A stretch of DNA of 64,000 nucleotides, taken from assembly GCA_963736235.1 (NCBI GenBank), contig CAVTOR010000024.1, positions 62,001-126,000 of the forward strand, given 5' to 3'. Below are positions 27,830-35,191 of the stretch, piece after piece (position 1 is the first letter of the stretch; each line of letters opens with the position of its first letter). The notes beneath the pieces are model-generated. The model saw nothing but the letters and a program-made list of their open reading frames with translations. It ran no database searches and was not told the DNA's origin. This DNA comes from CAVORB01 sp963736235 (GTDB taxonomy: Bacteria; Pseudomonadota; Gammaproteobacteria; Chromatiales; Chromatiaceae). The translations under genes and the position numbers were made by a program.

Positions 27830-28217
27830 AGAGCCAGGTTTCCAAGATCAATTTTGCCGCCATTGCGTCCACTACCTCGCGTGAGGTCGCCCCCTTGCCG
27901 AGTCGTCTGCGCGCCTCGATGGAGGTCAGGCGCTCGTCGATCAAATGTACCTCGAGCCCGAACCTGCCTTCGAGCTGGCGGGCGAAACGGCGCGCCCGCG
28001 GGGCGATTTCGGTTTCCGTGTCGTCCATGTTGAAGGGGAGACCGACGACCGCCGCGCTCGGGCGCCACTCCCGCACCAGGCGTTCGATGCGTTCCCAGTC
28101 CGGCCTGTCACGGTGGCTGCGTAGCGTGGTCAGGGGCGTGGCGGAGCCGGTGATCGTCTGGCCGACGGCGACCCCGATTTTTCGCGGTCCGAAGTCGAAT
28201 CCGAGCAGGGTGCCCAT
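27816..28217 (-). CDS. ruvX: YqgF/RuvX family putative pre-16S rRNA nuclease / Holliday junction resolvase
   Basis: The protein has 133 residues with an RNase H-like fold: GFDFGPRKIGVAVG at the N-terminus (catalytic Asp), VVGLPFNMDDTE in the middle, and VHLIDERLTSIEARRRL with the second acidic site. The conserved C-terminal Asp-Ala is in VVDAMAAKLILETWL. The family processes the 5' end of 16S rRNA in E. coli. It abuts algH exactly (28217/28218) and overlaps pyrR, so it is inside one operon. Confidence 0.93.
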   Translation of the reverse strand: MGTLLGFDFGPRKIGVAVGQTITGSATPLTTLRSHRDRPDWERIERLVREWRPSAAVVGLPFNMDDTETEIAPRARRFARQLEGRFGLEVHLIDERLTSIEARRRLGKGATSREVVDAMAAKLILETWLCEQH

Positions 28218-28787
28218 TCAGGCGTGTCCGGCCTCGCCGCTCAGGAGATTGAGGTCGACGCCAAGTAGGTGAGCCGCCGCCCGCCATCGGGCCTCGGCGG
28301 GCAGGCTGAAGATGATCTTGTCGTCCGCCGGTCCGCTCAGCCACGCGTTGGCGCTCATCTCCTCTTCCAGCTGGCCGCCGCCCCAACCGGCGTAGCCCAG
28401 CGCGATGAGCTTACGCGTTGGGCCGGAGCCGTTGGCGATGGCCTCGAGCACGTCCCGGGAGGTGGTTACGCTGATCTCCGAGGTAATACTCAGGGTGGAA
28501 TCGTAGCTGTCTCCGCTGGAGTGGAGCACGAATCCTCGGTCCTGCTGCACCGGTCCGCCGGTGTAAATAACCATGTTCAACACGCTCTCGTCCGTGGTTT
28601 CGATCTCTAGCTGCGAGAGAACCTCGCCGAGGCGGATGTCCATGGGCCGATTGATCACGATCCCCATGGCTCCCTGCTCGGTATGCTCGCAGAGGTAGGT
28701 GACGGTGCGTGAAAAGTTCGGGTCCTGTAGGCCGGGCATGGCGATCAGGAAGTGATTGGTGAGGGAGGTCGCGAAGGACATGGGCAT
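28218..28787 (-). CDS. algH: YqgE/AlgH family protein
   Basis: The protein has about 189 residues. Family blocks are LTNHFLIAMPGLQDPNFSRTV, GAMGIVINRPMDI, YTGGPVQQDRGFVLHS and GYAGWGGGQLEEEM. AlgH/YqgE is very often next to ruvX and is named from an effect on alginate regulation in Pseudomonas. Its molecular role is unknown. Two Met codons compete as start (28787 and 28781), and neither has a clear ribosome site. Confidence 0.9.
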   Translation of the reverse strand: MPMSFATSLTNHFLIAMPGLQDPNFSRTVTYLCEHTEQGAMGIVINRPMDIRLGEVLSQLEIETTDESVLNMVIYTGGPVQQDRGFVLHSSGDSYDSTLSITSEISVTTSRDVLEAIANGSGPTRKLIALGYAGWGGGQLEEEMSANAWLSGPADDKIIFSLPAEARWRAAAHLLGVDLNLLSGEAGHA

Positions 28788-28860
28788 AGTATCCGGTCCG
28801 GTCAGACCGGTGGCAAGCGTCGAGGAGATCCCGACCCGCGGGTGCGGCGGATGCTCGCGG

Positions 28861-29841
28861 TCAATTGTCCCAGCCGAGCCGGTTACTGCGCAGGAATTGC
28901 CAGGTACGGGTGATATCGAGAATATCCGTTTCCTCCTTGATGTCCGGTGGGAACGGGGAGAAGGGGGCGGCGAGCTCGACGATGCGCACCGCCGCCTCGT
29001 CCAGGACGTCGAACCCGGAGGAACGAAGCACGCGGACGCGCTCAATGCTGCCGTCGGCCCGCACGGCGACGTGCAGAATGAGGTTTCCGTACAGCTTGTG
29101 CTGCTTGGCCTCGTCAGGATAGTTGAGGTTGCCGATGCGCTCGACCTTGCGGCGCCAGGCCTCCAGGTAGTTCGCGTACTTGTACTCACGAGTGCTGGCA
29201 CTGATCGCCTTGCGCCGCTGACGGTTGGCGTAGGCGTTGGTCTTTTCGTTGATCCGCGCCGTCAGCTCCGCGATCTCCAAGCTGCGGCTGGCCATGATCT
29301 GCGCCGCCGTTACCTCCGGCGGCATCGCTTCGGCTTCTGGGGTCGCCTCCGGCTGCGGATCAGGCGCGGGCGGTGGTTGCTCCGGCGCCAGGTCCGGCAA
29401 TGTCGCCGTCAGCGTGCTGCGATCGCGCGGTTGCGGGGGAACCGGCGTGAGCGCTTCGAAGGGAACGGGCGGCGGAAGTGGCTCCGTTCGTTCCGCGGGT
29501 TCTGGCGCCGGTGGTGGTGCGGCTGGCTCGGGCGCGGGTTCGATCGCCCGTTCCGGAACCTCCTCCGGACCGTTGCCTTCCCGGTCGACCTGGGCGTAGG
29601 CGTCCGCCTTCTCCGGTTGTTTCTCCGTGGGCGCTGCATGCCGCAGCACAATGACCTCGAGTGGGCGGGTTGTGGCCCGCTCCGACGGCGGGTCCGGCAT
29701 TTCGAAGCTCACGCCGAGCAAAAGCATCAGATGGAGTGCTCCGGCGACGGCGAGGGCGGTGGTGAGCGGGGTAGGCAATGGGTCGCCCTCGCGGTCCGAC
29801 CACAGACGGGGGAGGCCAACTGCCGCGAACTTCGCTGCCAT
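28861..29841 (-). CDS. tonB: TonB-family energy transducer
   Basis: The protein has 326 residues. One N-terminal membrane helix (about 24-46) is followed by a long Pro/Glu-rich periplasm-spanning section (about 60-175), a short helical part, and a C-terminal TonB fold (about 235-320: LNYPDEAKQHKLYGNLILHVAVRADGS in two parts, and PFSPFPPDI). It transmits proton-motive force to outer-membrane transporters or an analogous partner. There is no adjacent exbBD. Its place between algH and gshB is that of P. aeruginosa tonB3, which has been linked to twitching motility, so a pilus-related role is an open possibility. Confidence 0.88.
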   Translation of the reverse strand: MAAKFAAVGLPRLWSDREGDPLPTPLTTALAVAGALHLMLLLGVSFEMPDPPSERATTRPLEVIVLRHAAPTEKQPEKADAYAQVDREGNGPEEVPERAIEPAPEPAAPPPAPEPAERTEPLPPPVPFEALTPVPPQPRDRSTLTATLPDLAPEQPPPAPDPQPEATPEAEAMPPEVTAAQIMASRSLEIAELTARINEKTNAYANRQRRKAISASTREYKYANYLEAWRRKVERIGNLNYPDEAKQHKLYGNLILHVAVRADGSIERVRVLRSSGFDVLDEAAVRIVELAAPFSPFPPDIKEETDILDITRTWQFLRSNRLGWDN

Positions 29842-29842
29842 C

Positions 29843-30934
29843 TCAGCGCCCCGTCCGCCCTGCGTGTTTGAGCGGCGGACTGATTTCGACGTCGGCGACC
29901 CCGTCCATGAGCTGAACCCGCTTCGCCATCGCCGGATTCATGTGGATCGTACCCTCGCTGTCCATCAGCAGGACGTAGCCGATTCCCATGTCGCGGGCGA
30001 CCTGGAGCCAGCGCTCCGGGCCGGCCACGAATAGCGCGGTCGCGGCGGCGTCAGCAGTGGTGGCGTCGGTGTGCACCACGGTGACGGAGCGCGTGCCCTC
30101 GGCAGGCCAGCCCGTGCGCGGGTCAATGATGTGGTGATAGGTCTTGCCCTCGTAGATGAAGTTTCGATCGTAGTCCCCGGACGTGAACACGCTCTCGTCC
30201 CCGCTGACTCCAATGATCGCGAGGACGCCGCCGGTCGGGCGGCGGATGGCCACTCGCCAGGGTTGGCCGTCCCGGTCGCCGATGGCGCGCAAATCCCCGC
30301 CCGCGTTCAGCATTGCATTCTCGATCCCAAGCTCGCGCAGATGCGCAATCGCCAGGTCGATCCCGTAGCCCTTGCCGATCGCACCGAAATCGAGCTTGAC
30401 GGAAGGGTTGTCGCTGCGCATCAAGATTCCGTCTATGTGGACATCGGACATCCCCGGGTTGGCGCCAACGAGGCGCTCGATGTCACTTGCCTGGGGCGGT
30501 GGCCGGCATTCTGGAGAGTCGGCGTGAAATCCCCAGAGGTCGATCAGTTGGCCGATAGCCGGATTGAACAGGTTTCCGCTGCGTTCCGCGTGCAGCTGGC
30601 TCAGGCGTACCAAGGGCAGAATCGAAGGCGGAGCGGCGAATTGCTGCCCGGATCCAAGCAGCTGGTTGACGCGACCCATGGGGCCAGGCTCCCAAGCGTG
30701 CCAGGCGCGATGCATGAACTGAAAATCCCGCTCGATGAGCTCGCTTGCGCGCTCGGCCTTGGCGCGGTCGACGCCGACCAGGCTGAGGTCGATCAGGGTG
30801 CCGAAAGCGACGAACCGGGTTGTATATACCGGCGTCTCTCCCCTGCAGCCGGCCAAGGCTAGGATTAGGATGACGATCGCCGTTGCCCTCGCGCATCGCG
30901 CGAGCGCACCTGCGCTTATCGGCATTCGGAGCAT
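29843..30934 (-). CDS. apbE: ApbE-family FAD:protein FMN transferase, lipoprotein
   Basis: ApbE attaches FMN covalently to periplasmic or membrane proteins such as NqrB/C and RnfG/D. The N-terminus has a lipoprotein signal with lipobox LAGC. Family motifs follow: GTLIDLSLVGVD, DFGAIGKGYGIDLA, ENAMLNAGGDLRAIG, HHIIDPRTGWPAEG and TDATTADAAATALFVAG. I prefer the ATG at 30934 (or 30925), which gives a lipoprotein-sized signal. A GTG at 30973, directly after gshB, would make the leader 43 residues. It ends 1 base before tonB. This gene interrupts an otherwise conserved tonB-gshB neighbourhood. Confidence 0.9.
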   Translation of the reverse strand: MLRMPISAGALARCARATAIVILILALAGCRGETPVYTTRFVAFGTLIDLSLVGVDRAKAERASELIERDFQFMHRAWHAWEPGPMGRVNQLLGSGQQFAAPPSILPLVRLSQLHAERSGNLFNPAIGQLIDLWGFHADSPECRPPPQASDIERLVGANPGMSDVHIDGILMRSDNPSVKLDFGAIGKGYGIDLAIAHLRELGIENAMLNAGGDLRAIGDRDGQPWRVAIRRPTGGVLAIIGVSGDESVFTSGDYDRNFIYEGKTYHHIIDPRTGWPAEGTRSVTVVHTDATTADAAATALFVAGPERWLQVARDMGIGYVLLMDSEGTIHMNPAMAKRVQLMDGVADVEISPPLKHAGRTGR

Positions 30935-30973
30935 TCGGAAAACCGCCCTCGGATGCCGCCTTCGATCCGACAC

Positions 30974-31930
30974 CTACCGCTGCTCACCCATCCGCTCCTC
31001 GAGCTTGTCCAACAGGAGGCCGGCGATATCCAGGCCGTACTGCGCATCCAGCTCCCGGATGCAGGTCGGGCTGGTCACGTTGATCTCGGTGAGATAGTCA
31101 CCGATGACGTCCAGGCCCGCAAAGAGGATACCGCGTCGCACCAGCTCAGGCCCGACTTCCGAGGAGATCCATCGGTCGCGCTCCGTCAACGGGCGTCCCT
31201 CGCCGCGGCCACCGGCGGCAAGATTCCCGCGGTTCTCTCCGGTGCGCGGGATGCGGGCTAGGGCATAAGGTACGGGCTCGCCGTCCACCATCAGGATACG
31301 CTTGTCCCCCTGCGTGATCTCCGGCAGGAAGCGTTGGGCCATGCAATAGCGTGTGCCCCTCTTGGTCAACGTCTCGATAATGACGAAGAGATTCGTATCG
31401 CCGCTGACGACGCGGAAGATTGATTCTCCACCCATGCCTCCGAGCGGCTTGAGCACAATGTCGCCATGCTCGGTGAGGAAAGACTCGATGTCCTGAAGAC
31501 GGCGCGTCACCAGCGTGGGCGGGCAGCAATGCGGGAAGCGCGCCGTGAACATCTTCTCGTTGGCGTCGCGCAGGCTTCGCGGGTGATTGACTACGAGGGT
31601 CCTCGCCTCCTGTGCCTGCTCGAGGAGGTAGGTCGCGTAGATGTACTCCATGTCGAACGGTGGGTCCTTGCGCATCAGGATCACAGGCATGCTGTCGAGC
31701 GCGCGCTGATCCTCGCCCACGAACCGAAACCAATCCCGCGAGTCGTCCGTGACTTCAAGCTCACGCGTCCGTGCCCAAGACTTGGAGTCTTTCAGAAACA
31801 GGTCGGACAGCTCCATGTACCGGATTCGCCAGCCGCGATGCTGGGCGGCGAGCAACATGGCGAAGGTACTGTCCTTCGTGATCTTGATAGACCCGATGGG
31901 GTCCATTACGACGCCGATCTCAAATTCCAT
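30974..31930 (-). CDS. gshB: Glutathione synthetase (GshB)
   Basis: The protein has 318 residues, an ATP-grasp enzyme adding glycine to gamma-glutamylcysteine. Visible blocks are VVMDPIGSIKITKDSTFAML at the N-terminus, MRKDPPFDMEYIYATYLLE, VLKPLGGMGGESIF with the Gly-rich loop, ARIPRTGENRGNLAAGGRG, and the C-terminal EINVTSPTCIREL. It is the first gene of the minus-strand operon running to hisG. The 0.9 kb upstream region would hold its promoter, but I find no convincing consensus there. Confidence 0.96.
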   Translation of the reverse strand: MEFEIGVVMDPIGSIKITKDSTFAMLLAAQHRGWRIRYMELSDLFLKDSKSWARTRELEVTDDSRDWFRFVGEDQRALDSMPVILMRKDPPFDMEYIYATYLLEQAQEARTLVVNHPRSLRDANEKMFTARFPHCCPPTLVTRRLQDIESFLTEHGDIVLKPLGGMGGESIFRVVSGDTNLFVIIETLTKRGTRYCMAQRFLPEITQGDKRILMVDGEPVPYALARIPRTGENRGNLAAGGRGEGRPLTERDRWISSEVGPELVRRGILFAGLDVIGDYLTEINVTSPTCIRELDAQYGLDIAGLLLDKLEERMGEQR

Positions 31931-32868
31931 CGCTGAAGTTTATCCCAGGCGGGAAATCCCTGTCAGGAACAACGCGAAGCTGCCCTGGTATGAGACCAGC
32001 GTCTCAACTCGGGTATTTGGCTCCAGGTCGAGCCCTTGCGCTGCCTAGTGTTGCTTGGTATGTTGCCGCCAATCGCCGAGGCGTCTAAATCTTCGCGGCA
32101 AAGACCGCGCGCTGGGCGATTCGTACGCCGTTGGAATTCCGGCAAGTGCGATTTACCGACGGCTAGGCGGATTTACGATTGAATCTCCGTCCAGGCTGAA
32201 TTGCACGGGAATTCGGTAAGCCCCCTTCCCTTGGGAGCGGATTGCGACCAGGGATAGGCGAGGGTCGCGGCGGGCGGATAAAGCGAAAGGGGGACGAACA
32301 ATTCACCGAGGGGAGCCGATGTCTGGTCGCGTATTCTCCGCCGGCGGAAACCTGAGCCTGGTGCGGGCTTGCAGCGTTCGCCGAGCTCTCCTTCCTGCGG
32401 CACTGCCTGGTGCGCCGAATGTCAGGCATGCCGGTTCCAGTCTGGATGCGATCCACGCCGAAGACAACCAGCTCGGAGACGATGCCGGCAAAGGTGCGCC
32501 GTTGTCCGATGCTGCTGGAGCAGGTGCCTCCAGGGCACAGTTCGCGCAAGGACTATACAGACGCGGCAGCCGTATTCACCTCTTTGGAGTAAGAGGCCGG
32601 CAAGCAGCCGCCAAAAAGTATTGGACGATCATTAGCAACGGGCCTCTCGGGAGGAGTTTCGAGCAGCGGTCATGAGTCCGTCTCTCCAAAGTCGCTTACG
32701 CGAATGCGCAAGCGAATTGGGCAACTAATCGCGCCTGTGGCCAACGGTGCGCGTCTTGGGTGGCCGCTGGCTCGCGGCGGGTCGGTGCGGGGCTTGTGAA
32801 TACGAGAGTCCGGCGACTTTTCGGGAGCGCTTCCGAGTCGAGATGAATGCGGTCGAGGGGTGATGACA
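31931..32868. other. Gene-free divergent region of about 0.9 kb
   Basis: This lies between the gshB operon (minus) and the rhodanese-pil operon (plus). Open frames of 60-130 codons occur on both strands but none has a recognisable family pattern, ribosome site or normal amino-acid composition. No tRNA, hairpin terminator or clean repeat is visible. It must contain at least the two divergent promoters. It might also hide a small RNA or a decayed gene; I cannot tell. Confidence 0.5.
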
Positions 32869-33582
32869 ATGCCGAGGGTTCTGTCCGCAGTTCTGGTTTC
32901 TTGTGTGGCCGGGTGGAGCGCGATTGGGTGGTGTGCAGAGAAAGCCGAGGAGTATCCGGTCCCTCTGATGGAGGGCAAACCCTATATACACGTGATGCAT
33001 CAGGGCCGGTCCGTGCGCGTACAGCGTGTGCAAGACCCGGACTTCGAGCTCAAGGGCTATTACGCAAAGACGGCGCGCAAGTGTCCACCGTTTTGTATTC
33101 ACCCCATGCAAGCGGCTCCGAATGTAGCCACCATCGGTGAAGTCGAGCTGTTCGAGTTCATGGAAACCAAGTTTCGGGATGGCACTGGAATTCTCGTCGA
33201 TGCTCGAACTCCGACCTGGTTCAAAAAAGGGACCATTCCGGGGGCGGTAAACTATCCCTTCACCGAGTTCACCAAGCCCCCTGAGGACCCGGCGTGGGAC
33301 GAGCTACTGAGCGATCTCGGCGCGCAGCCCGCTCAAGAGCTCGGGGTGATCGAAAAGACCCTTGGTGATCTCGGCCTAGGGAATAAGCAAACGGGTAAGT
33401 GGGATTTCGCTAACGCGAAGGACTTGATCATCTTTTGCAACGGTCCCGCTTGCGACCAATCGCCGCGAGAGATCAGTGGATTGCTCTCAGTGGGATATCC
33501 CGCCGAAAAGATCCTCTACTATCGTGGCGGCATGCAAATGTGGGAGCTCTGGGGATTGACGACGGTGATTCCCGAGGAGTGA
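32869..33582 (+). CDS. Exported rhodanese-domain protein with CPPFC motif
   Basis: About 237 residues with a signal peptide (end GWCA). The N-terminal part contains KCPPFCIHPM, two Cys ready for a disulfide or metal/sulfur ligation. A rhodanese domain follows (about 90-237): ILVDARTPTWFKKGTIPGA and the active-site loop CNGPACDQS, whose first Cys would carry persulfide. This suggests periplasmic sulfur transfer. The ATG at 32869 has GAGGGG 8 bases upstream; ATG 32863 and GTG 32860 are alternatives. It is 37 bases before pilG, so it may be the first gene of the pil-chp transcript, an unusual association. Confidence 0.78.
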   Translation: MPRVLSAVLVSCVAGWSAIGWCAEKAEEYPVPLMEGKPYIHVMHQGRSVRVQRVQDPDFELKGYYAKTARKCPPFCIHPMQAAPNVATIGEVELFEFMETKFRDGTGILVDARTPTWFKKGTIPGAVNYPFTEFTKPPEDPAWDELLSDLGAQPAQELGVIEKTLGDLGLGNKQTGKWDFANAKDLIIFCNGPACDQSPREISGLLSVGYPAEKILYYRGGMQMWELWGLTTVIPEE

Positions 33583-33619
33583 ACGTGAAGCTGCACAATG
33601 GACGAACGGCGTTAACTCG

Positions 33620-34024
33620 ATGACGACTGTTGATGAGAATCTCGACCTGACAGGCGTTAAGGTCCTGGTCATTGACGACAGCAAGACGATCCGCCGTACG
33701 GCAGAGACTCTGCTTGCCAAGGCGGGTTGCCAGGTCATAACAGCAGCCGACGGGTTCGAGGCGCTCGGTAAGATCGTCGACAATCGCCCGAATGTCATCT
33801 TCGTCGACATCATGATGCCGCGTCTGGACGGTTATCAAACCTGCGCCCTGATCAAGAACAACCAGTCGTTGCGCACGACGCCCGTCATCATGCTATCGAG
33901 CAAGGATGGATTGTTCGATCGGGCGAAAGGCCGCATGGTCGGTGCCGAGCAGTATCTGACCAAGCCTTTCACGCGCGACGAGTTGCTTGGTGCTATTCGC
34001 CGACATGTCGGTAGAGCTGCTTGA
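33620..34024 (+). CDS. pilG: Twitching motility response regulator PilG (CheY-like)
   Basis: The protein has 134 residues, a single receiver domain: VLVIDDSKTIRRTAE (acidic pocket), phospho-acceptor Asp in VIFVDIMMPRLDGYQT, Ser/Thr in VIMLSSKDGLFDRAKG and Lys in YLTKPF. The sequence KDGLFDRAKGRMVGAEQYL is typical of PilG. In the Pil-Chp system phospho-PilG promotes pilus extension. It is followed by pilH, pilI, pilJ and chpA. Confidence 0.95.
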   Translation: MTTVDENLDLTGVKVLVIDDSKTIRRTAETLLAKAGCQVITAADGFEALGKIVDNRPNVIFVDIMMPRLDGYQTCALIKNNQSLRTTPVIMLSSKDGLFDRAKGRMVGAEQYLTKPFTRDELLGAIRRHVGRAA

Positions 34025-34089
34025 CAGGCTGCATTGAAGTAGCCGCCACAAGGGCCGCGAAACATTTTAACCGGGTTGGGCGTGACCAA

Positions 34090-34509
34090 ATGAGAGACTT
34101 TTTCCATAAGAAGGGCGCAAAGGGGGAGGGTCCCGCTGAGGGCGGCGAGACGGTGCTGGTGGTGGATGATTCGCCGACCGAGACCCGCGTTCTCGCCAAC
34201 GCGCTGGTGAAGGCCGGGTATCGGGTGGAAACGGCAGCGAACGGGGAAGAGGGGGTCGAAGCCGCCCGGCGCCTAAAACCGGATGTCATTTTGATGGACG
34301 TCGTGATGCCGGTTCTGAACGGCTTCCAGGCCACGCGGCAGCTGCAACGCAATGCCGAGACCGCGCACATCCCGGTGATCATGGTGACCACCAAGGACCA
34401 GGAAACCGACCGCACCTGGGGGTTGCGCCAGGGCGCACTGGATTATCTGGTAAAGCCCGTCGAGGCGGGGGATCTGGTGGCGAGAATCAGGAAGGCGCTC
34501 CATGGGTGA
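34090..34509 (+). CDS. pilH: Twitching motility response regulator PilH (CheY-like)
   Basis: The protein has 139 residues. After a short basic leader (MRDFFHKKGA) comes one receiver domain with VLVVDDSPTETRVLAN, phospho-acceptor Asp in VILMDVVMPVLNGFQA, and VTTKDQETDRTWGLRQGALDYLVKP in two conserved parts, typical of PilH. It favours pilus retraction or acts as a phosphate sink. ATG 34090 was chosen; the in-frame TTG at 34021 would overlap pilG and add unconserved residues. Its last 8 bases overlap pilI. Confidence 0.94.
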   Translation: MRDFFHKKGAKGEGPAEGGETVLVVDDSPTETRVLANALVKAGYRVETAANGEEGVEAARRLKPDVILMDVVMPVLNGFQATRQLQRNAETAHIPVIMVTTKDQETDRTWGLRQGALDYLVKPVEAGDLVARIRKALHG

Positions 34510-35071
34510 CGCGGTCACCGAGGCCGGCGCGGTCACGGGCAAGGTCCTGTTCGATGCCTTGCGTGACCTCGAACGCAGATGCTTCGAGCGCGGCGCCGGC
34601 CTGCCGAAGCAGGAAGCCTCCCCCGAGATCTGGGCGGGCGTCCTCTTCCGAATCAGTGATGTTCCGCTGCTTTCGCCGCTGGAAGAGGTGAGCGAGGTGT
34701 TGGAGGTGCCCAGGGACATCACCTCGGTGCCCGGCGCTAAGCCTTGGGTCCGGGGTGTGGCGAATAACCGCGGAACCTTGCTGCCCATTTTCGACATACA
34801 GGCCTTGCTGTTTGGCGCGTCCATCACGCGCAATCCGCGCAACCGCGTGCTGGTTGCACGGCAGGAGGAGCTCCCGTACGGACTCCTGGTCAGCGAGGTG
34901 GTCGGTATTCGGCACTTCGAGGTGTCGGCGCGCATCGCGGAGGTGCGTGGCGTCCGCGGCGAGCTTACGGACGTAGTGGTAGGCGGGTTTGCGCTGGGTG
35001 CGGAGCGCTACGCGGTATTCAGCCCGAAACAACTGGGCTTGGATGCGAGATTCAGGCTGGCTGCGGCCTGA
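34502..35071 (+). CDS. pilI: CheW-like adaptor PilI
   Basis: The protein has 189 residues of the CheW fold that links the receptor PilJ to the kinase ChpA. Visible blocks are VLFRISDVPLLSPLEEVSEVL, SVPGAKPWVRGVANNRG and LPIFDIQALLFG, followed by VLVARQEELPYGLLVSEVVG. The N-terminal leader of about 40 residues is typical of PilI compared with plain CheW. It overlaps pilH by eight bases. Confidence 0.92.
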   Translation: MGDAVTEAGAVTGKVLFDALRDLERRCFERGAGLPKQEASPEIWAGVLFRISDVPLLSPLEEVSEVLEVPRDITSVPGAKPWVRGVANNRGTLLPIFDIQALLFGASITRNPRNRVLVARQEELPYGLLVSEVVGIRHFEVSARIAEVRGVRGELTDVVVGGFALGAERYAVFSPKQLGLDARFRLAAA

Positions 35072-35191
35072 GATCTGGGCGGAACGCACCCATCACCACT
35101 GGTGCTGGGTGCGTCGAATCATCAACAGTCACGAAGCTTTCGCTTGCGTTGAGCTAGCTTTCGGGATTCGGCTGCGGGGAGTTAGGAGAAG

